Of a stretch of 64,000 bases of DNA, positions 18,365 through 26,238 are shown in pieces (position 1 is the stretch's first letter; each line of letters begins with the position of its first letter). The stretch lies in NCBI GenBank assembly GCA_964531335.1, contig CAZHEV010000013.1:26438-90437 (forward strand). The letters are read 5' to 3'. The notes under the pieces are model-generated. The model was not told where the DNA came from, did not search any database, and saw only the letters and a list, made by a program, of their open reading frames with translations. Source of the DNA: CAZHEV01 sp964531335 [NCBI: uncultured bacterium]. Its GTDB lineage: Bacteria; Eisenbacteria; RBG-16-71-46; CAZHEV01. A program made the translations under genes and the position numbers.

Positions 18365-18685
18365 ATGGACAAAAAGACACAGGCGCGTTTCGAGGCCAGA
18401 GCCCAGATCATCAAGGCAATGGCTCACCCCACACGGCTCTTCATCGTGGACGAGCTGTCCCGCCATGAGAGATGCGTGTGCGAGCTGACCGAGATGGTCG
18501 GCGCCGATGTATCCACAGTATCAAAGCACCTCTCCCTGTTGAGGAACGTGGGCATTGCTGAAGATGAAAAGCGCGGCTCCCAAGTCTTCTACAAGTTGAA
18601 GATGCCTTGCGTCCTGAACTTCTTCTCCTGCGTGGAGTCGGTGTTGGATTCAAGGGCCAAGGAGTGGGCGAAGCTTGCCAGGTAG
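18365..18685 (+). CDS. arsR: ArsR-family metalloregulator
   Basis: A 106-residue winged-helix repressor of the ArsR/SmtB family. The helix-turn-helix is S-T-V-S-K-H-L-S-L-L-R (about residues 55-66). The E-R-C-V-C-E-L motif at the start of helix alpha-3 is the As(III)/Sb(III)-type Cys pair of classical ArsR proteins. Additional cysteines lie near the C-terminus (M-P-C-V-L-N-F-F-S-C). The ATG at 18365 follows an AGGAGGT site; a longer frame is not needed. It leads a plus-strand run of thiol/redox genes and should release the promoter at its own 5' end on binding arsenite. Confidence 0.92.
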   Translation: MDKKTQARFEARAQIIKAMAHPTRLFIVDELSRHERCVCELTEMVGADVSTVSKHLSLLRNVGIAEDEKRGSQVFYKLKMPCVLNFFSCVESVLDSRAKEWAKLAR

Positions 18686-18803
18686 AGGCTCTTTTTTTCG
18701 GCGGACATCTGGCGATTCAGCCAAGAAACCAAAGGTTGAGCGCGAACATGAGACACGAGCCGAACTCATTTGCTCAAAGGGATATTCGGAGAAGATCACA
18801 ACT

Positions 18804-19112
18804 GTGAAGAATCGGAGGAAATTCGCCCGGCCGGCGGGGATCTTCCTGGTTGTGTACTTCCTTCCCTTGGGAAACGTGAAGGTTGAAAACGCCATCCTCG
18901 AGGCTTTCCGGCTTCTGCAGTGGTATGCGATTCACCACACCCTCGCCTGCGTGGTCCCGGCCCTGTCGCTTCTCAGCCTGTTGGTTGTCTGCAAGGTCCT
19001 GGGCGGCCGGAAGACCCTTGTCTTCTCGGTGCTGACGGTAGTGAACTCTTGTTGGCTGTCTGTTTGGAATGTTCGCCTGGCAGAGAACCAGACGAAACCG
19101 CTGGGGTTATAG
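18804..19112 (+). pseudogene. Truncated remnant of an ArsP/YraQ-type permease
   Basis: The first half of this 102-codon frame reads like the N-terminus of the eight-helix permeases often found between arsR and a small thioredoxin gene (Y-F-L-P-L-G-N-V-K-V-E-N-A-I-L-E-A-F-R-L then T-L-A-C-V-V-P-A). Intact members are about 300 residues or longer. Here the similarity stops after the first helices and a different short tail follows to a stop 23 bp before the thioredoxin-like gene. The start is uncertain (GTG, no clear ribosome-binding site). I infer a large internal deletion; a functional small membrane protein is less likely. Confidence 0.55.
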
Positions 19113-19134
19113 CTTTGGAAAGGACAAACCACCA

Positions 19135-19365
19135 ATGAAGACCATTCAAATCCTGGGCACCGGCTGTCCCAAGTGCAACCAACTGGAAGAAAACGCCAGG
19201 AAGGCCGTAGAGCAATCAGGCGCAGGGTACGACATCAAGAAGATCACCGACTTGAAGGAGATCATGAAGTTCGGGGTCATGATAACTCCCACGCTCGCGA
19301 TCGACGGTCAGGTCAAGGCGTCCGGGAAGGTGCTGTCGGTTGATGAGATTCTGGAGCTCTTGTAG
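19135..19365 (+). CDS. Small thioredoxin-fold protein (redox-active disulfide protein 2 type)
   Basis: A 76-residue glutaredoxin-sized protein beginning M-K-T-I-Q-I-L-G-T-G-C-P-K-C, with a C-x-x-C active site at residues 11-14 and a cis-Pro segment I-T-P-T-L. This family accompanies arsR and permease genes in arsenic clusters and probably shuttles thiol electrons or delivers the metalloid. The start is the ATG directly before the fold; an earlier in-frame start would add an unlikely basic tail. The permease partner upstream is damaged. Confidence 0.88.
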   Translation: MKTIQILGTGCPKCNQLEENARKAVEQSGAGYDIKKITDLKEIMKFGVMITPTLAIDGQVKASGKVLSVDEILELL

Positions 19366-19473
19366 CGGCATCAGTACGAACGACCGATCGAAGCCGTCTT
19401 GTTCAAGGATAGTGGATTTCACGGTTGCGCCGGCCCGCCGGTGGAGCCCCTGTATAAGGAGAGACCACGTCAA

Positions 19474-20265
19474 ATGGTCAGGATACGCCTGCATGTTATA
19501 CGTAAGAAGCGAGCCCACGCGACCGAGCTTCTTCTGAGCGCCCTTCTTCTCGCCTTCGGCGTCGGGCTCTTTCTCGAGCTCACTTGGCCGGCCTTGGCCG
19601 AAGCGAGAACAGGCGGGCCGCGCCCCATGTCGATGAACATGCAGGAGCCGTTGGATCAGAATGCAGGGCCTGAGAGCTCCGGCCCGATCGCGATCGGTTC
19701 GGACGCCCGCTCGGCGCCATCTGACACGTCGAGCCAATTCGCCGCGGACAGGGCCGCGCGTGCGGGCTCTCCCGACAGCCTGAACGAGGCGGCAACCGAT
19801 CCGGAGGTGAAGCCAGGGCCTCCCGACAGCCTGGTCGCCCTCTACTTTCACCGTACTCTGCGGTGTGAGGACTGTCTCCTGATGGAGATCTACATCAGGG
19901 ACGTTCTGGAGAGTGACTACCTGGACCCTTTGCTGGAGGGAACACTGCGCTGGCGCTCTCTCGACTACGAGCAGCCTGAGCACGCCGGCAGCGCCGAAAA
20001 GTACCAATTCGGAGGTCCCGCCCTTGTCCTTTCCCATTGGTCGGGGGGTAGGGAAGCCTTGTGGGCGAGAATGGACGAAATATGGCAGTGGGTCGACTAC
20101 CCGGATGCCGTGGCGGACATGCTTCGTGCTCAATTGCGCGAATGCCTGGCCGGGACCTGCCGGCACGATGAATTCCACATGCCCGACGCCGGTGACGCGC
20201 GGGCTCCGGGAGATACCACGCGGGGATCGCAAGAGAGGACGGGAACGGACAATGACCAAAGGTAG
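19474..20265 (+). CDS. ArsF-family (nitrophenyl compound nitroreductase subunit ArsF-like) thioredoxin-fold protein
   Basis: A 263-residue exported or membrane-anchored protein: basic N-terminus, one hydrophobic segment (about 21-42), a low-complexity Pro/Ser/Asp linker (about 45-125), then the ArsF-like domain. Its hallmark is Y-F-H-R-T-L-R-C-E-D-C with a C-x-x-C pair, followed by E-x-Y-I-R-D-V-L and L-D-Y-E-Q-P-E-H-A. The ATG at 19474 has AAGGAGAG about 10 nt upstream. The gene overlaps the next thioredoxin gene by 14 bp. The family occurs in arsenic and redox clusters next to CcdA-type transporters; a role in periplasmic electron delivery is inference. Confidence 0.78.
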   Translation: MVRIRLHVIRKKRAHATELLLSALLLAFGVGLFLELTWPALAEARTGGPRPMSMNMQEPLDQNAGPESSGPIAIGSDARSAPSDTSSQFAADRAARAGSPDSLNEAATDPEVKPGPPDSLVALYFHRTLRCEDCLLMEIYIRDVLESDYLDPLLEGTLRWRSLDYEQPEHAGSAEKYQFGGPALVLSHWSGGREALWARMDEIWQWVDYPDAVADMLRAQLRECLAGTCRHDEFHMPDAGDARAPGDTTRGSQERTGTDNDQR

Positions 20266-20695
20266 AAGGATAGCGGTAGTCGGGCTCGTCCTGGCCGCCG
20301 TCGTTGTGGCGTTTGTAATGAAGGAGGCCCGCCGGGACAGCGGGGGCTCCGAACCCGGCAGGACAGCCGGCAATGCGGCGGGCGCCGTCGCGAAGCCTGA
20401 GACCCTTCCCCGGCTTGTCGACCTCGGGCGAAACCAATGCATCCCGTGCAAGATGATGGCTCCGATTCTCGAGGAGCTGAAGAATGAGTATGCCGAACGG
20501 TTCGTGGTCGAGGTGATAGACGTCGGGGAGCATCGGGACGCCGCCGCGAAGTACGGCATAAGAGTGATACCGACCCAGATCTTCTTCGACGCCTCCGGCG
20601 ACGAGCGGTTTCGACATGAAGGCTTCATGTCCAAGGAGGACATACTGGCCAAGTGGGAGGAGCTCGGGATCGACGTGAAACTTGAAGACTCATGA
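20252..20695 (+). CDS. Membrane-anchored thioredoxin-like protein
   Basis: A 147-residue protein: N-terminal hydrophobic anchor (about 7-24), a short linker, then a thioredoxin domain with active site Q-C-I-P-C-K-M-M and cis-Pro segment V-I-P-T-Q. Its start overlaps the end of the ArsF-like gene, implying translational coupling. The CcdA-like membrane protein 18 bp downstream is the usual electron source for such extracytoplasmic thioredoxins. Confidence 0.88.
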   Translation: MTKGRRIAVVGLVLAAVVVAFVMKEARRDSGGSEPGRTAGNAAGAVAKPETLPRLVDLGRNQCIPCKMMAPILEELKNEYAERFVVEVIDVGEHRDAAAKYGIRVIPTQIFFDASGDERFRHEGFMSKEDILAKWEELGIDVKLEDS

Positions 20696-20713
20696 GACGG
20701 AGTGGAATTACCG

Positions 20714-21412
20714 ATGGAGAATCTCTTTAACAGTCTGACGGACGCCGTTCAAAGCTCCGCTCCCGTGGCCTTGGCGGCGTCGTTCGTTTGGGGAATCTTG
20801 AGCATCCTGCTGAGCCCCTGCCACTTGTCCAGTATCCCGCTCATCGTGGCTTTCATGGGCGAGCACGGGGACAGGTCCGGCGGACGAGCTCTCAGGATAT
20901 CCACGATGTTTGCGCTGGGGATTCTCGTGACGATAGGCATCATCGGCGTGATCACCGCGATGATGGGCCGGATGCTGGGCGACGTGGGCCCTTACATTAA
21001 TTACCTCCTGGCGCTCATCTTCTTTCTGCTGGGCCTTCACTTCCTCGGGGTCATACCCATGCCCTGGTCCGGCGGCGGTCCGAGGGCATCCGCGAAGCGG
21101 GGCGTCTGGGCGGCGTTCGTTCTGGGCCTGGTCTTCGGCGTGGGCGTGGGGCCGTGCACCTTCGCGTACATGGCCCCCATGTTGGGCGTGACGTTCAAGG
21201 TGGCGGCGGAGAGCTGGCTGTTCGGGGTGGCGCTTCTCTTGCTATACGGCGTGGGTCACTGTTCCGTGATTGTCTTGGCGGGCACTTCGGCGGAGATGGT
21301 GCAGCGCTACCTCAACTGGACCGAGGCCTCCCGGGGCGCAGTGATGCTGCGTCAGGCTTGCGGAATTCTCGTGATCCTAGGAGGAGTATACCTGATATAC
21401 ACGGCGCCGTGA
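20714..21412 (+). CDS. CcdA/DsbD-like thiol-disulfide electron transporter
   Basis: A 232-residue six-helix membrane protein of the CcdA/DsbD-beta family that carries electrons from cytoplasmic thioredoxin across the membrane. The two redox cysteines are visible in L-S-P-C-H-L-S-S-I-P-L (helix 1) and V-G-P-C-T-F-A-Y-M-A-P (helix 4). I use ATG 20714, with GGAG about 10 nt upstream, rather than the GTG at 20702. Likely partners are the ArsF-like and thioredoxin-like proteins encoded just before it. Confidence 0.9.
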   Translation: MENLFNSLTDAVQSSAPVALAASFVWGILSILLSPCHLSSIPLIVAFMGEHGDRSGGRALRISTMFALGILVTIGIIGVITAMMGRMLGDVGPYINYLLALIFFLLGLHFLGVIPMPWSGGGPRASAKRGVWAAFVLGLVFGVGVGPCTFAYMAPMLGVTFKVAAESWLFGVALLLLYGVGHCSVIVLAGTSAEMVQRYLNWTEASRGAVMLRQACGILVILGGVYLIYTAP

Positions 21413-21482
21413 GGTCGGGCCTCACGGAAACGGCATGTCGTTGCGCGACCGGGCACGGCGGCCTGCGATTCAGGAGAAGAAC

Positions 21483-21896
21483 ATGGAGGATACAAGCCGA
21501 GAGACCATCAGAGGGAAACAATACGATCTTGTGTTCGCCTGCTCCGGCGCATGCGACGTGGGACTAATCGCCGATGGGGCGGCCCGTTTGCTCACGGAAG
21601 AGAGGATTGCGTCCATGTGCTGCATCGCTGCAATCGGCGCGGGAGTGCCGGACATCGTGGAAAAGGCACAGGCCGCACGGCGGATGGTCGCCATCGACGG
21701 GTGCTCAAGCGAGTGCTCGAGGAAGATCCTGGAGAAGGCGGGATTCGAGGGGTTCGCTCACATTCAGCTTGAATCGTTCGGCATGGAGAAAGGCAAGACG
21801 CCGGCAGGCCGCGAAAAGATGCAAAGAGTGAAGGGTCTCGCCGCGTTGGAGCTTGCCCCCGGCGCGGGACGGCCACCGGGGTGCTGCTGCTCCTGA
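21483..21896 (+). CDS. DGC-domain putative zinc-binding protein
   Basis: A 137-residue Cys-rich cytoplasmic protein of the DGC family, annotated elsewhere as putative zinc-binding. Visible motifs are V-F-A-C-S-G-A-C-D-V-G, M-C-C-I-A-A-I-G, I-D-G-C-S-S-E-C (the D-G-C name motif) and a terminal P-G-C-C-C-S that could bind a thiophilic ion. The AGGAG site 6 nt before ATG 21483 fixes the start. It lies between the CcdA-like and YeeE/YedE-like genes, as often seen in arsenic or sulfur clusters. Confidence 0.82.
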   Translation: MEDTSRETIRGKQYDLVFACSGACDVGLIADGAARLLTEERIASMCCIAAIGAGVPDIVEKAQAARRMVAIDGCSSECSRKILEKAGFEGFAHIQLESFGMEKGKTPAGREKMQRVKGLAALELAPGAGRPPGCCCS

Positions 21897-21976
21897 GCGT
21901 GAGTTGCGGCATGTGGCCCGACGGCAATCTCTAAGGTGTGGGAGAAGACGAACCGCCGGCGGAGGGACGGAAGGTA

Positions 21977-23239
21977 ATGAAGGACGGCAAGAACTGGAAA
22001 GCGACTGCCCTGCTGTCAACGATCGTGTTGATTTCGATCACGCTGATCGCCTGGATAACGGGCTACTGGGTGCTGACCGCCCTGCCAATAGGCTTTCTAT
22101 TCGGGTTCTTCCTGGAGAAGGCCGATCTCTGCGGCTCATCGGCTTTCAGCGAGGCCTTCATGATGAAGGACTGGAGAAAGCTCCAGGGCATATGGGTCGT
22201 GGCGGTGGCGAGCATGCTGGGCTTCGCGCTCTTGTCGGGGCTGGGCTTGGTGAAGCTCAATCCCAAGCCGCTGCTCTGGGCGAGTTACATCGTCGGCGGC
22301 CTAGTGTTCGGGATCGGCATGGTCCTGGCCGGCGGATGCGTAAGCGGCAGCCTCTACAAGACCGGGCAGGGGAATCTCAATTCCATGGCCGCTCTCGTTG
22401 GAATCCCGCTGGGCGTGGCGGCGGTCGAGTACGGGCCGCTCAACGGCATCCACAAGGCCCTCAGAAGCCTGGTTGTCAATAACAGCGACGGAAGCTCGGT
22501 CACCCTCAGCTCAGTGACGGGGCTGCCCTACTGGTCGCTGGCTCTTATCATCGCCGCAATCACCGTTGGGACGGCCCTCCACTTGAGGCGCACTTCCAGG
22601 AAGAGCAAAGCTATGCCGGATGCCAAACCCGGCGACATGCCTTTCTTGACGAGGGCCATTGCAAGACCTTGGAAGCCCTGGCAGGCGGGAATACTGATCG
22701 GCATCCTTGCTTCTTTTGCCTACCTGTCCTCGGCGGCCAGCGGAAGAAATTATCCCTTTGGAGTCACGCACGGACCGATGCACGTCAACCTGTTGATTAC
22801 CGAAACCTCTTTGACCCATATCTACGCTCCCAAGCCCAGCCCGCCGGTCGCCGCGGCCGCTGAACGGGAGCAGCCAAGCCGGACGCCCGCCGGCGCGCAA
22901 GCAGGAGCGGCAAAGGCCAAGCACGAGGGCTCCAAGAAAGTCTCATGGTGGCTGATCCTTGAAGTTTGCGCCCTGGTTCTGGGCTCCTTTGTGAGCGCGC
23001 GGCTCTCGGGAAGGGCCAGGCTGTCTCCCAAACCCCCGGAGCAGACCGTGGTCGCCTTCTTCGGCGGCCTGATGGTCGGCACCGGAGCCGCCATAGCCGG
23101 AGGCTGCGTCGTGGGAAATATTATGAGCGGCCTCGCCCTTATGAGCGTGGGCAACGTGATCTTCGCGGTGGTTGTTCTGGTTGCCAATTGGGGCACCACG
23201 TACTTTTACATGATGGGGCGGCAGCTCCCCGTGAGGTAG
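21977..23239 (+). CDS. YeeE/YedE-family sulfur-compound transporter
   Basis: A 420-residue polytopic membrane protein with an internal duplication. Each half carries the family's Cys motif: G-M-V-L-A-G-G-C-V-S-G-S (about residue 118) and G-A-A-I-A-G-G-C-V-V-G-N (about 378). A hydrophilic Pro/Ala/Lys linker (about 285-325) joins the halves. Thiosulfate uptake has been shown for relatives; in this arsenic setting it might supply sulfur or move a thiolated oxyanion, which is speculation. GGAAGGTA precedes ATG 21977. Confidence 0.85.
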   Translation: MKDGKNWKATALLSTIVLISITLIAWITGYWVLTALPIGFLFGFFLEKADLCGSSAFSEAFMMKDWRKLQGIWVVAVASMLGFALLSGLGLVKLNPKPLLWASYIVGGLVFGIGMVLAGGCVSGSLYKTGQGNLNSMAALVGIPLGVAAVEYGPLNGIHKALRSLVVNNSDGSSVTLSSVTGLPYWSLALIIAAITVGTALHLRRTSRKSKAMPDAKPGDMPFLTRAIARPWKPWQAGILIGILASFAYLSSAASGRNYPFGVTHGPMHVNLLITETSLTHIYAPKPSPPVAAAAEREQPSRTPAGAQAGAAKAKHEGSKKVSWWLILEVCALVLGSFVSARLSGRARLSPKPPEQTVVAFFGGLMVGTGAAIAGGCVVGNIMSGLALMSVGNVIFAVVVLVANWGTTYFYMMGRQLPVR

Positions 23240-23245
23240 AGACGA

Positions 23246-24556
23246 GTGAATGGCGAGTGGGTTGTCGTGATCCTCATCGTCCTGAGTCTATTCGTCGTTC
23301 AGCCATCCACCGCGCAAGAGTCAGACGCGGATTCCTCCCATTCGCGCATCGAGCTGCGATCGCATTCCGGACAGGTGAAGGTCCGCTTGGGCGCGGAATT
23401 CAACTTCGACTACCTCGGTTTCGACCGCGGCGAACAAAGCATCCCCGGTGTCGGAGCGCAGGAAAACGACTTCATGGTGAAACGGGGCAGGATATACCTG
23501 GCCGGGAGCCTGCACCGTCAAATCGACTTCAAGATCAAGGCGGGCCTGGAGCTTGAAGGCACGCCGCTCATCGACGCGTACGCCGCACTCCACTTGCCCT
23601 GGGGGATCGACGTGCGCGCGGGGCAGCTAAAGGTCCCCTTCAGCGAGGAGCGCCTGCGAAGCTTCTCTCGGCAGCCCTTCATGGAGCGCGGACTGGCCCA
23701 CGGCCTCGCGCTGCGCAGAAGCCAGGGAGTCTATTTCTCAGGCCGGCCCGGGCGTGGAGGGGTTCGTGTCGACCTCGGCACGGTGACGGGAGAGAGCCTC
23801 CACGAGCACAGTACGGATGATGAGTTCGAGTACGTAGGTAGGGTTGCGCTTGTACTCGATCAGATCTTCGCCGGATTTCCCGGGGCCGGTGCAGTGCGTG
23901 CGGCTGCGGCCCGGGGCGGGCGCCGTCCTGAGAGGGGGCCGACGAATTCTTTCTTCGGAAAAACGATGAACGGGCTGGAGTTCTTCACCCCCGTGCCTGT
24001 AAGCGGCCTGCGCACCCGCTACGAGGCGGACGTCGAGTTTCAAAGGCGGTGGTTGTGGGTCGCCGCGGAGTGGATGGGCGTGGAGGAAGAGCGAAACGGT
24101 GTGGCGGTCCGGCTTGACACCGACGGCGATGGGATTGCGGATGATAGCGTGGTCCGCGATCTCAATCCGCTGCTCGAGCGCGGGTGGATGGCTTACGCGG
24201 TATTCATGCTCACCGGAGAAGACGCCGACGATTGGGTGGTTCCGAAGCGCAGGAGTGGCGCCCTGAGCCTAGCTCTAAGATACAGCACCGTCGTTTTTGA
24301 TTCACAGCAGGACCGGATTCGCGCGGGAACGCCCGGCCTTTCCGGAGTCGAGGTCAGCGACGCGTCAGAGGCACTGGGCCGTCCCAACATCGACGAAAGC
24401 GTGAACGACCTTTACGTAGGCTTGAACTGGTACGTTGCATCTGGCGTGTTTGTGCAGACCGCGGCCGTGTGGCAGTGGTTCGAGTACTCATCGCCGTATG
24501 GCGGGGGCGACCGCTCAGACGTCAATTACCGGGCGAGGATGGGCGTGGTATTCTAG
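23246..24556 (+). CDS. Phosphate-selective porin O/P-like outer membrane protein
   Basis: A 436-residue protein with signal peptide (about 1-23, ending S-T-A-Q) and a beta-barrel pattern of alternating aromatic and hydrophobic residues to a terminal Val-Phe, the classical outer-membrane signal. OprO/OprP-like segments include V-K-R-G-R-I-Y-L-A-G, R-A-G-Q-L-K-V-P-F-S and Y-V-G-L-N-W-Y-V. The start is GTG 23246, 6 bp after the transporter stop. Arsenate resembles phosphate, so the barrel may admit arsenate to the periplasm; this is inference from neighbourhood. Confidence 0.82.
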   Translation: MNGEWVVVILIVLSLFVVQPSTAQESDADSSHSRIELRSHSGQVKVRLGAEFNFDYLGFDRGEQSIPGVGAQENDFMVKRGRIYLAGSLHRQIDFKIKAGLELEGTPLIDAYAALHLPWGIDVRAGQLKVPFSEERLRSFSRQPFMERGLAHGLALRRSQGVYFSGRPGRGGVRVDLGTVTGESLHEHSTDDEFEYVGRVALVLDQIFAGFPGAGAVRAAAARGGRRPERGPTNSFFGKTMNGLEFFTPVPVSGLRTRYEADVEFQRRWLWVAAEWMGVEEERNGVAVRLDTDGDGIADDSVVRDLNPLLERGWMAYAVFMLTGEDADDWVVPKRRSGALSLALRYSTVVFDSQQDRIRAGTPGLSGVEVSDASEALGRPNIDESVNDLYVGLNWYVASGVFVQTAAVWQWFEYSSPYGGGDRSDVNYRARMGVVF

Positions 24557-24740
24557 AGTTCCATGACGGCATCATCACGATCCGCGTCCTCTGCCACAAC
24601 GGCCCGCTCTTGCTCGAAGACAAGTGTATCCGCTGCGGACTGTGCGCGTCGGCGCAGGCGCTACGACTTCAACCACGGAACCGGGTCCTTGCGCAGCGGG
24701 CACCATCCATAACCGGGATTGTCGACAAATCACGGGCCCC

Positions 24741-25418
24741 TTACTTCCGGCGATTTTCCGGGCTGTTGGCACGGCATTCAGGCAGGACACCCAAACACCC
24801 CGCCAGTGCCAGTAGGTATTTGTCTCGGGTGCTCTCATGGATGCTGCTCGTGAACGCGCCGAGCCAGGGGAACAGATAACTGTCTTCAAAGTGACATTGA
24901 CGAAGTATCAGGCGTTCCCCCTCCGCCGTGTCGCCGCCGTCCAGCGTCCCACAGGCCCTTTCCAGCAAATGACCGCTGAACTCCAACTCGACGGCAAGGT
25001 GGTCCGGAAGCTCGCACTGTTGCTCTGAGATGACCAGCCCTTCTTCCTCATACAGACGCTCGACCTGCCGGGTCGTGTCGCCGTAGATGTGCCGGCCCGG
25101 CTCCAGGTAGACTGAACCATAAGGAGGCGACGGGACGGACGCCGGGCCGATGAACTGCCGGGTGTAGGCTACCTGCAGGTCCTCCCGTGATCGGGATTTC
25201 AACTCGGATTGCAAGGCCTCAATTGCGACGGTGTCCGGGACTCCAAGCGATTGAACCGCCCGGCGGAGTCTGGGAACAAGCTCCGCGCTCAGGAAATCCT
25301 CAGGCTCAGGAAGGCAACACAACGCGGATAGAATCAGCCTGATTTCGGCATGCTCGCGCAAGTTCGCGCTCAGCGCCGCCATGTTTCGGGATCGTTCACA
25401 AAAAGGTTCATTGATCAT
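24741..25418 (-). CDS. arrD: TorD-family chaperone for the arsenate reductase
   Basis: A 225-residue TorD/DmsD-type chaperone that helps fold and load cofactor into Tat-exported molybdoenzymes. Family-like segments are Y-T-R-Q-F-I-G-P (the Y-x-x-L-F-x-G-P-type motif), P-P-Y-G-S-V-Y-L and L-P-D-H-L-A-V-E-L-E-F, then a C-terminal H-F-E-D-S-Y-L-F-P-W-L segment. It is the last gene of the arr operon, 27 bp after arrB. The symbol is by operon position. The 184 bp between it and the convergent porin gene encode only an Fe-S-like scrap. Confidence 0.85.
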   Translation of the reverse strand: MINEPFCERSRNMAALSANLREHAEIRLILSALCCLPEPEDFLSAELVPRLRRAVQSLGVPDTVAIEALQSELKSRSREDLQVAYTRQFIGPASVPSPPYGSVYLEPGRHIYGDTTRQVERLYEEEGLVISEQQCELPDHLAVELEFSGHLLERACGTLDGGDTAEGERLILRQCHFEDSYLFPWLGAFTSSIHESTRDKYLLALAGCLGVLPECRANSPENRRK

Positions 25419-25445
25419 AGGGACTTACAATCCGGTTCACCACGA

Positions 25446-26210
25446 TCACGCGTTCTTTCGACCGGAGAACTCGCCTACGTAGTAAACATTCGGCTCCGTG
25501 CCCGCGTCTTCCCGCAGCCTGAATGCCTTCTGACGCTTCATAGCCTCCCGGACTTCCGCTTTTGGGTCATCGAGATCACCGAAGATCCTCGCGCCCGCCG
25601 GGCAAGCCTCGACACATCGCGGAGCCTCTCTCAGCTCGACACGATGGGCGCACAGGATACATTTTTCAACGACGTCCGCGCGCCGCACGTTGTCATAGTC
25701 GGGATGACGGTACAGCGTTCTGTGCGGCGGTGTTTGCCGCGATAAGCCGGCTACCTCCGCACCCGACGAAGTACCGCCGGGGATGACTTCCCTCTTGCCG
25801 GAGTACAGGGCATGAGCCACGCCGTTTTCATTGAAGCTGATCACGCTGTACTGTCTACCCTCGTCATCGACATCAAGAGCGCTGTAGGGACACGCTTCCT
25901 GGCACGACTGGCAGCCGATACAGCGCTCGTCGTTGTGCATGGTTATCCCGTCCGGCGTCTTGAACATTGCCTTTGGCGTGACCGGACACGCCTCGACACA
26001 AGCCGCCCTGCTGCAGTGGTTGCAGAGAACCGGCATGGTCGTGTACTTGACATCGGGAAATGTGCCCTCTTGAGTGATCAGGAAATCAGCCCAATTGAAT
26101 GTCTGCCCGTTCGCACGATCGCCCGTGTTGTTCTCCGTCTTACAGGCGATGGCGCACGCCCCGCAGCCGACGCATTTGTGGAGATCTATAACCATTCCGT
26201 ACTGGGCCAT
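25446..26210 (-). CDS. arrB: Respiratory arsenate reductase iron-sulfur subunit
   Basis: A 254-residue DmsB/ArrB-type electron-transfer subunit. Four clusters of four cysteines are visible, beginning C-V-G-C-G-A-C-A-I-A-C, then C-N-H-C-S-R-A-A-C, C-I-G-C-Q-S-C-Q-E-A-C-P and C-I-L-C-A-H-R-V, consistent with four [4Fe-4S] centres. It would pass electrons from the quinol pool to ArrA outside the membrane. The second ATG (26210) is chosen because GGAGG is 9 nt upstream of it and directly abuts the first. It is 28 bp downstream of arrA; no membrane anchor subunit (ArrC/NrfD) follows. Confidence 0.9.
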   Translation of the reverse strand: MAQYGMVIDLHKCVGCGACAIACKTENNTGDRANGQTFNWADFLITQEGTFPDVKYTTMPVLCNHCSRAACVEACPVTPKAMFKTPDGITMHNDERCIGCQSCQEACPYSALDVDDEGRQYSVISFNENGVAHALYSGKREVIPGGTSSGAEVAGLSRQTPPHRTLYRHPDYDNVRRADVVEKCILCAHRVELREAPRCVEACPAGARIFGDLDDPKAEVREAMKRQKAFRLREDAGTEPNVYYVGEFSGRKNA

Positions 26211-26238
26211 GGCGTCCATCCTCCAATTGAAGCGCGTG

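Noticed and set aside
24590-24660. Ferredoxin-like C-x-x-C-x-x-C peptide on the plus strand after the porin gene
   Set aside because: The fourth Cys and the following Pro are missing and no start or fold surrounds it; it could be a tiny gene scrap or chance, so I do not annotate it.
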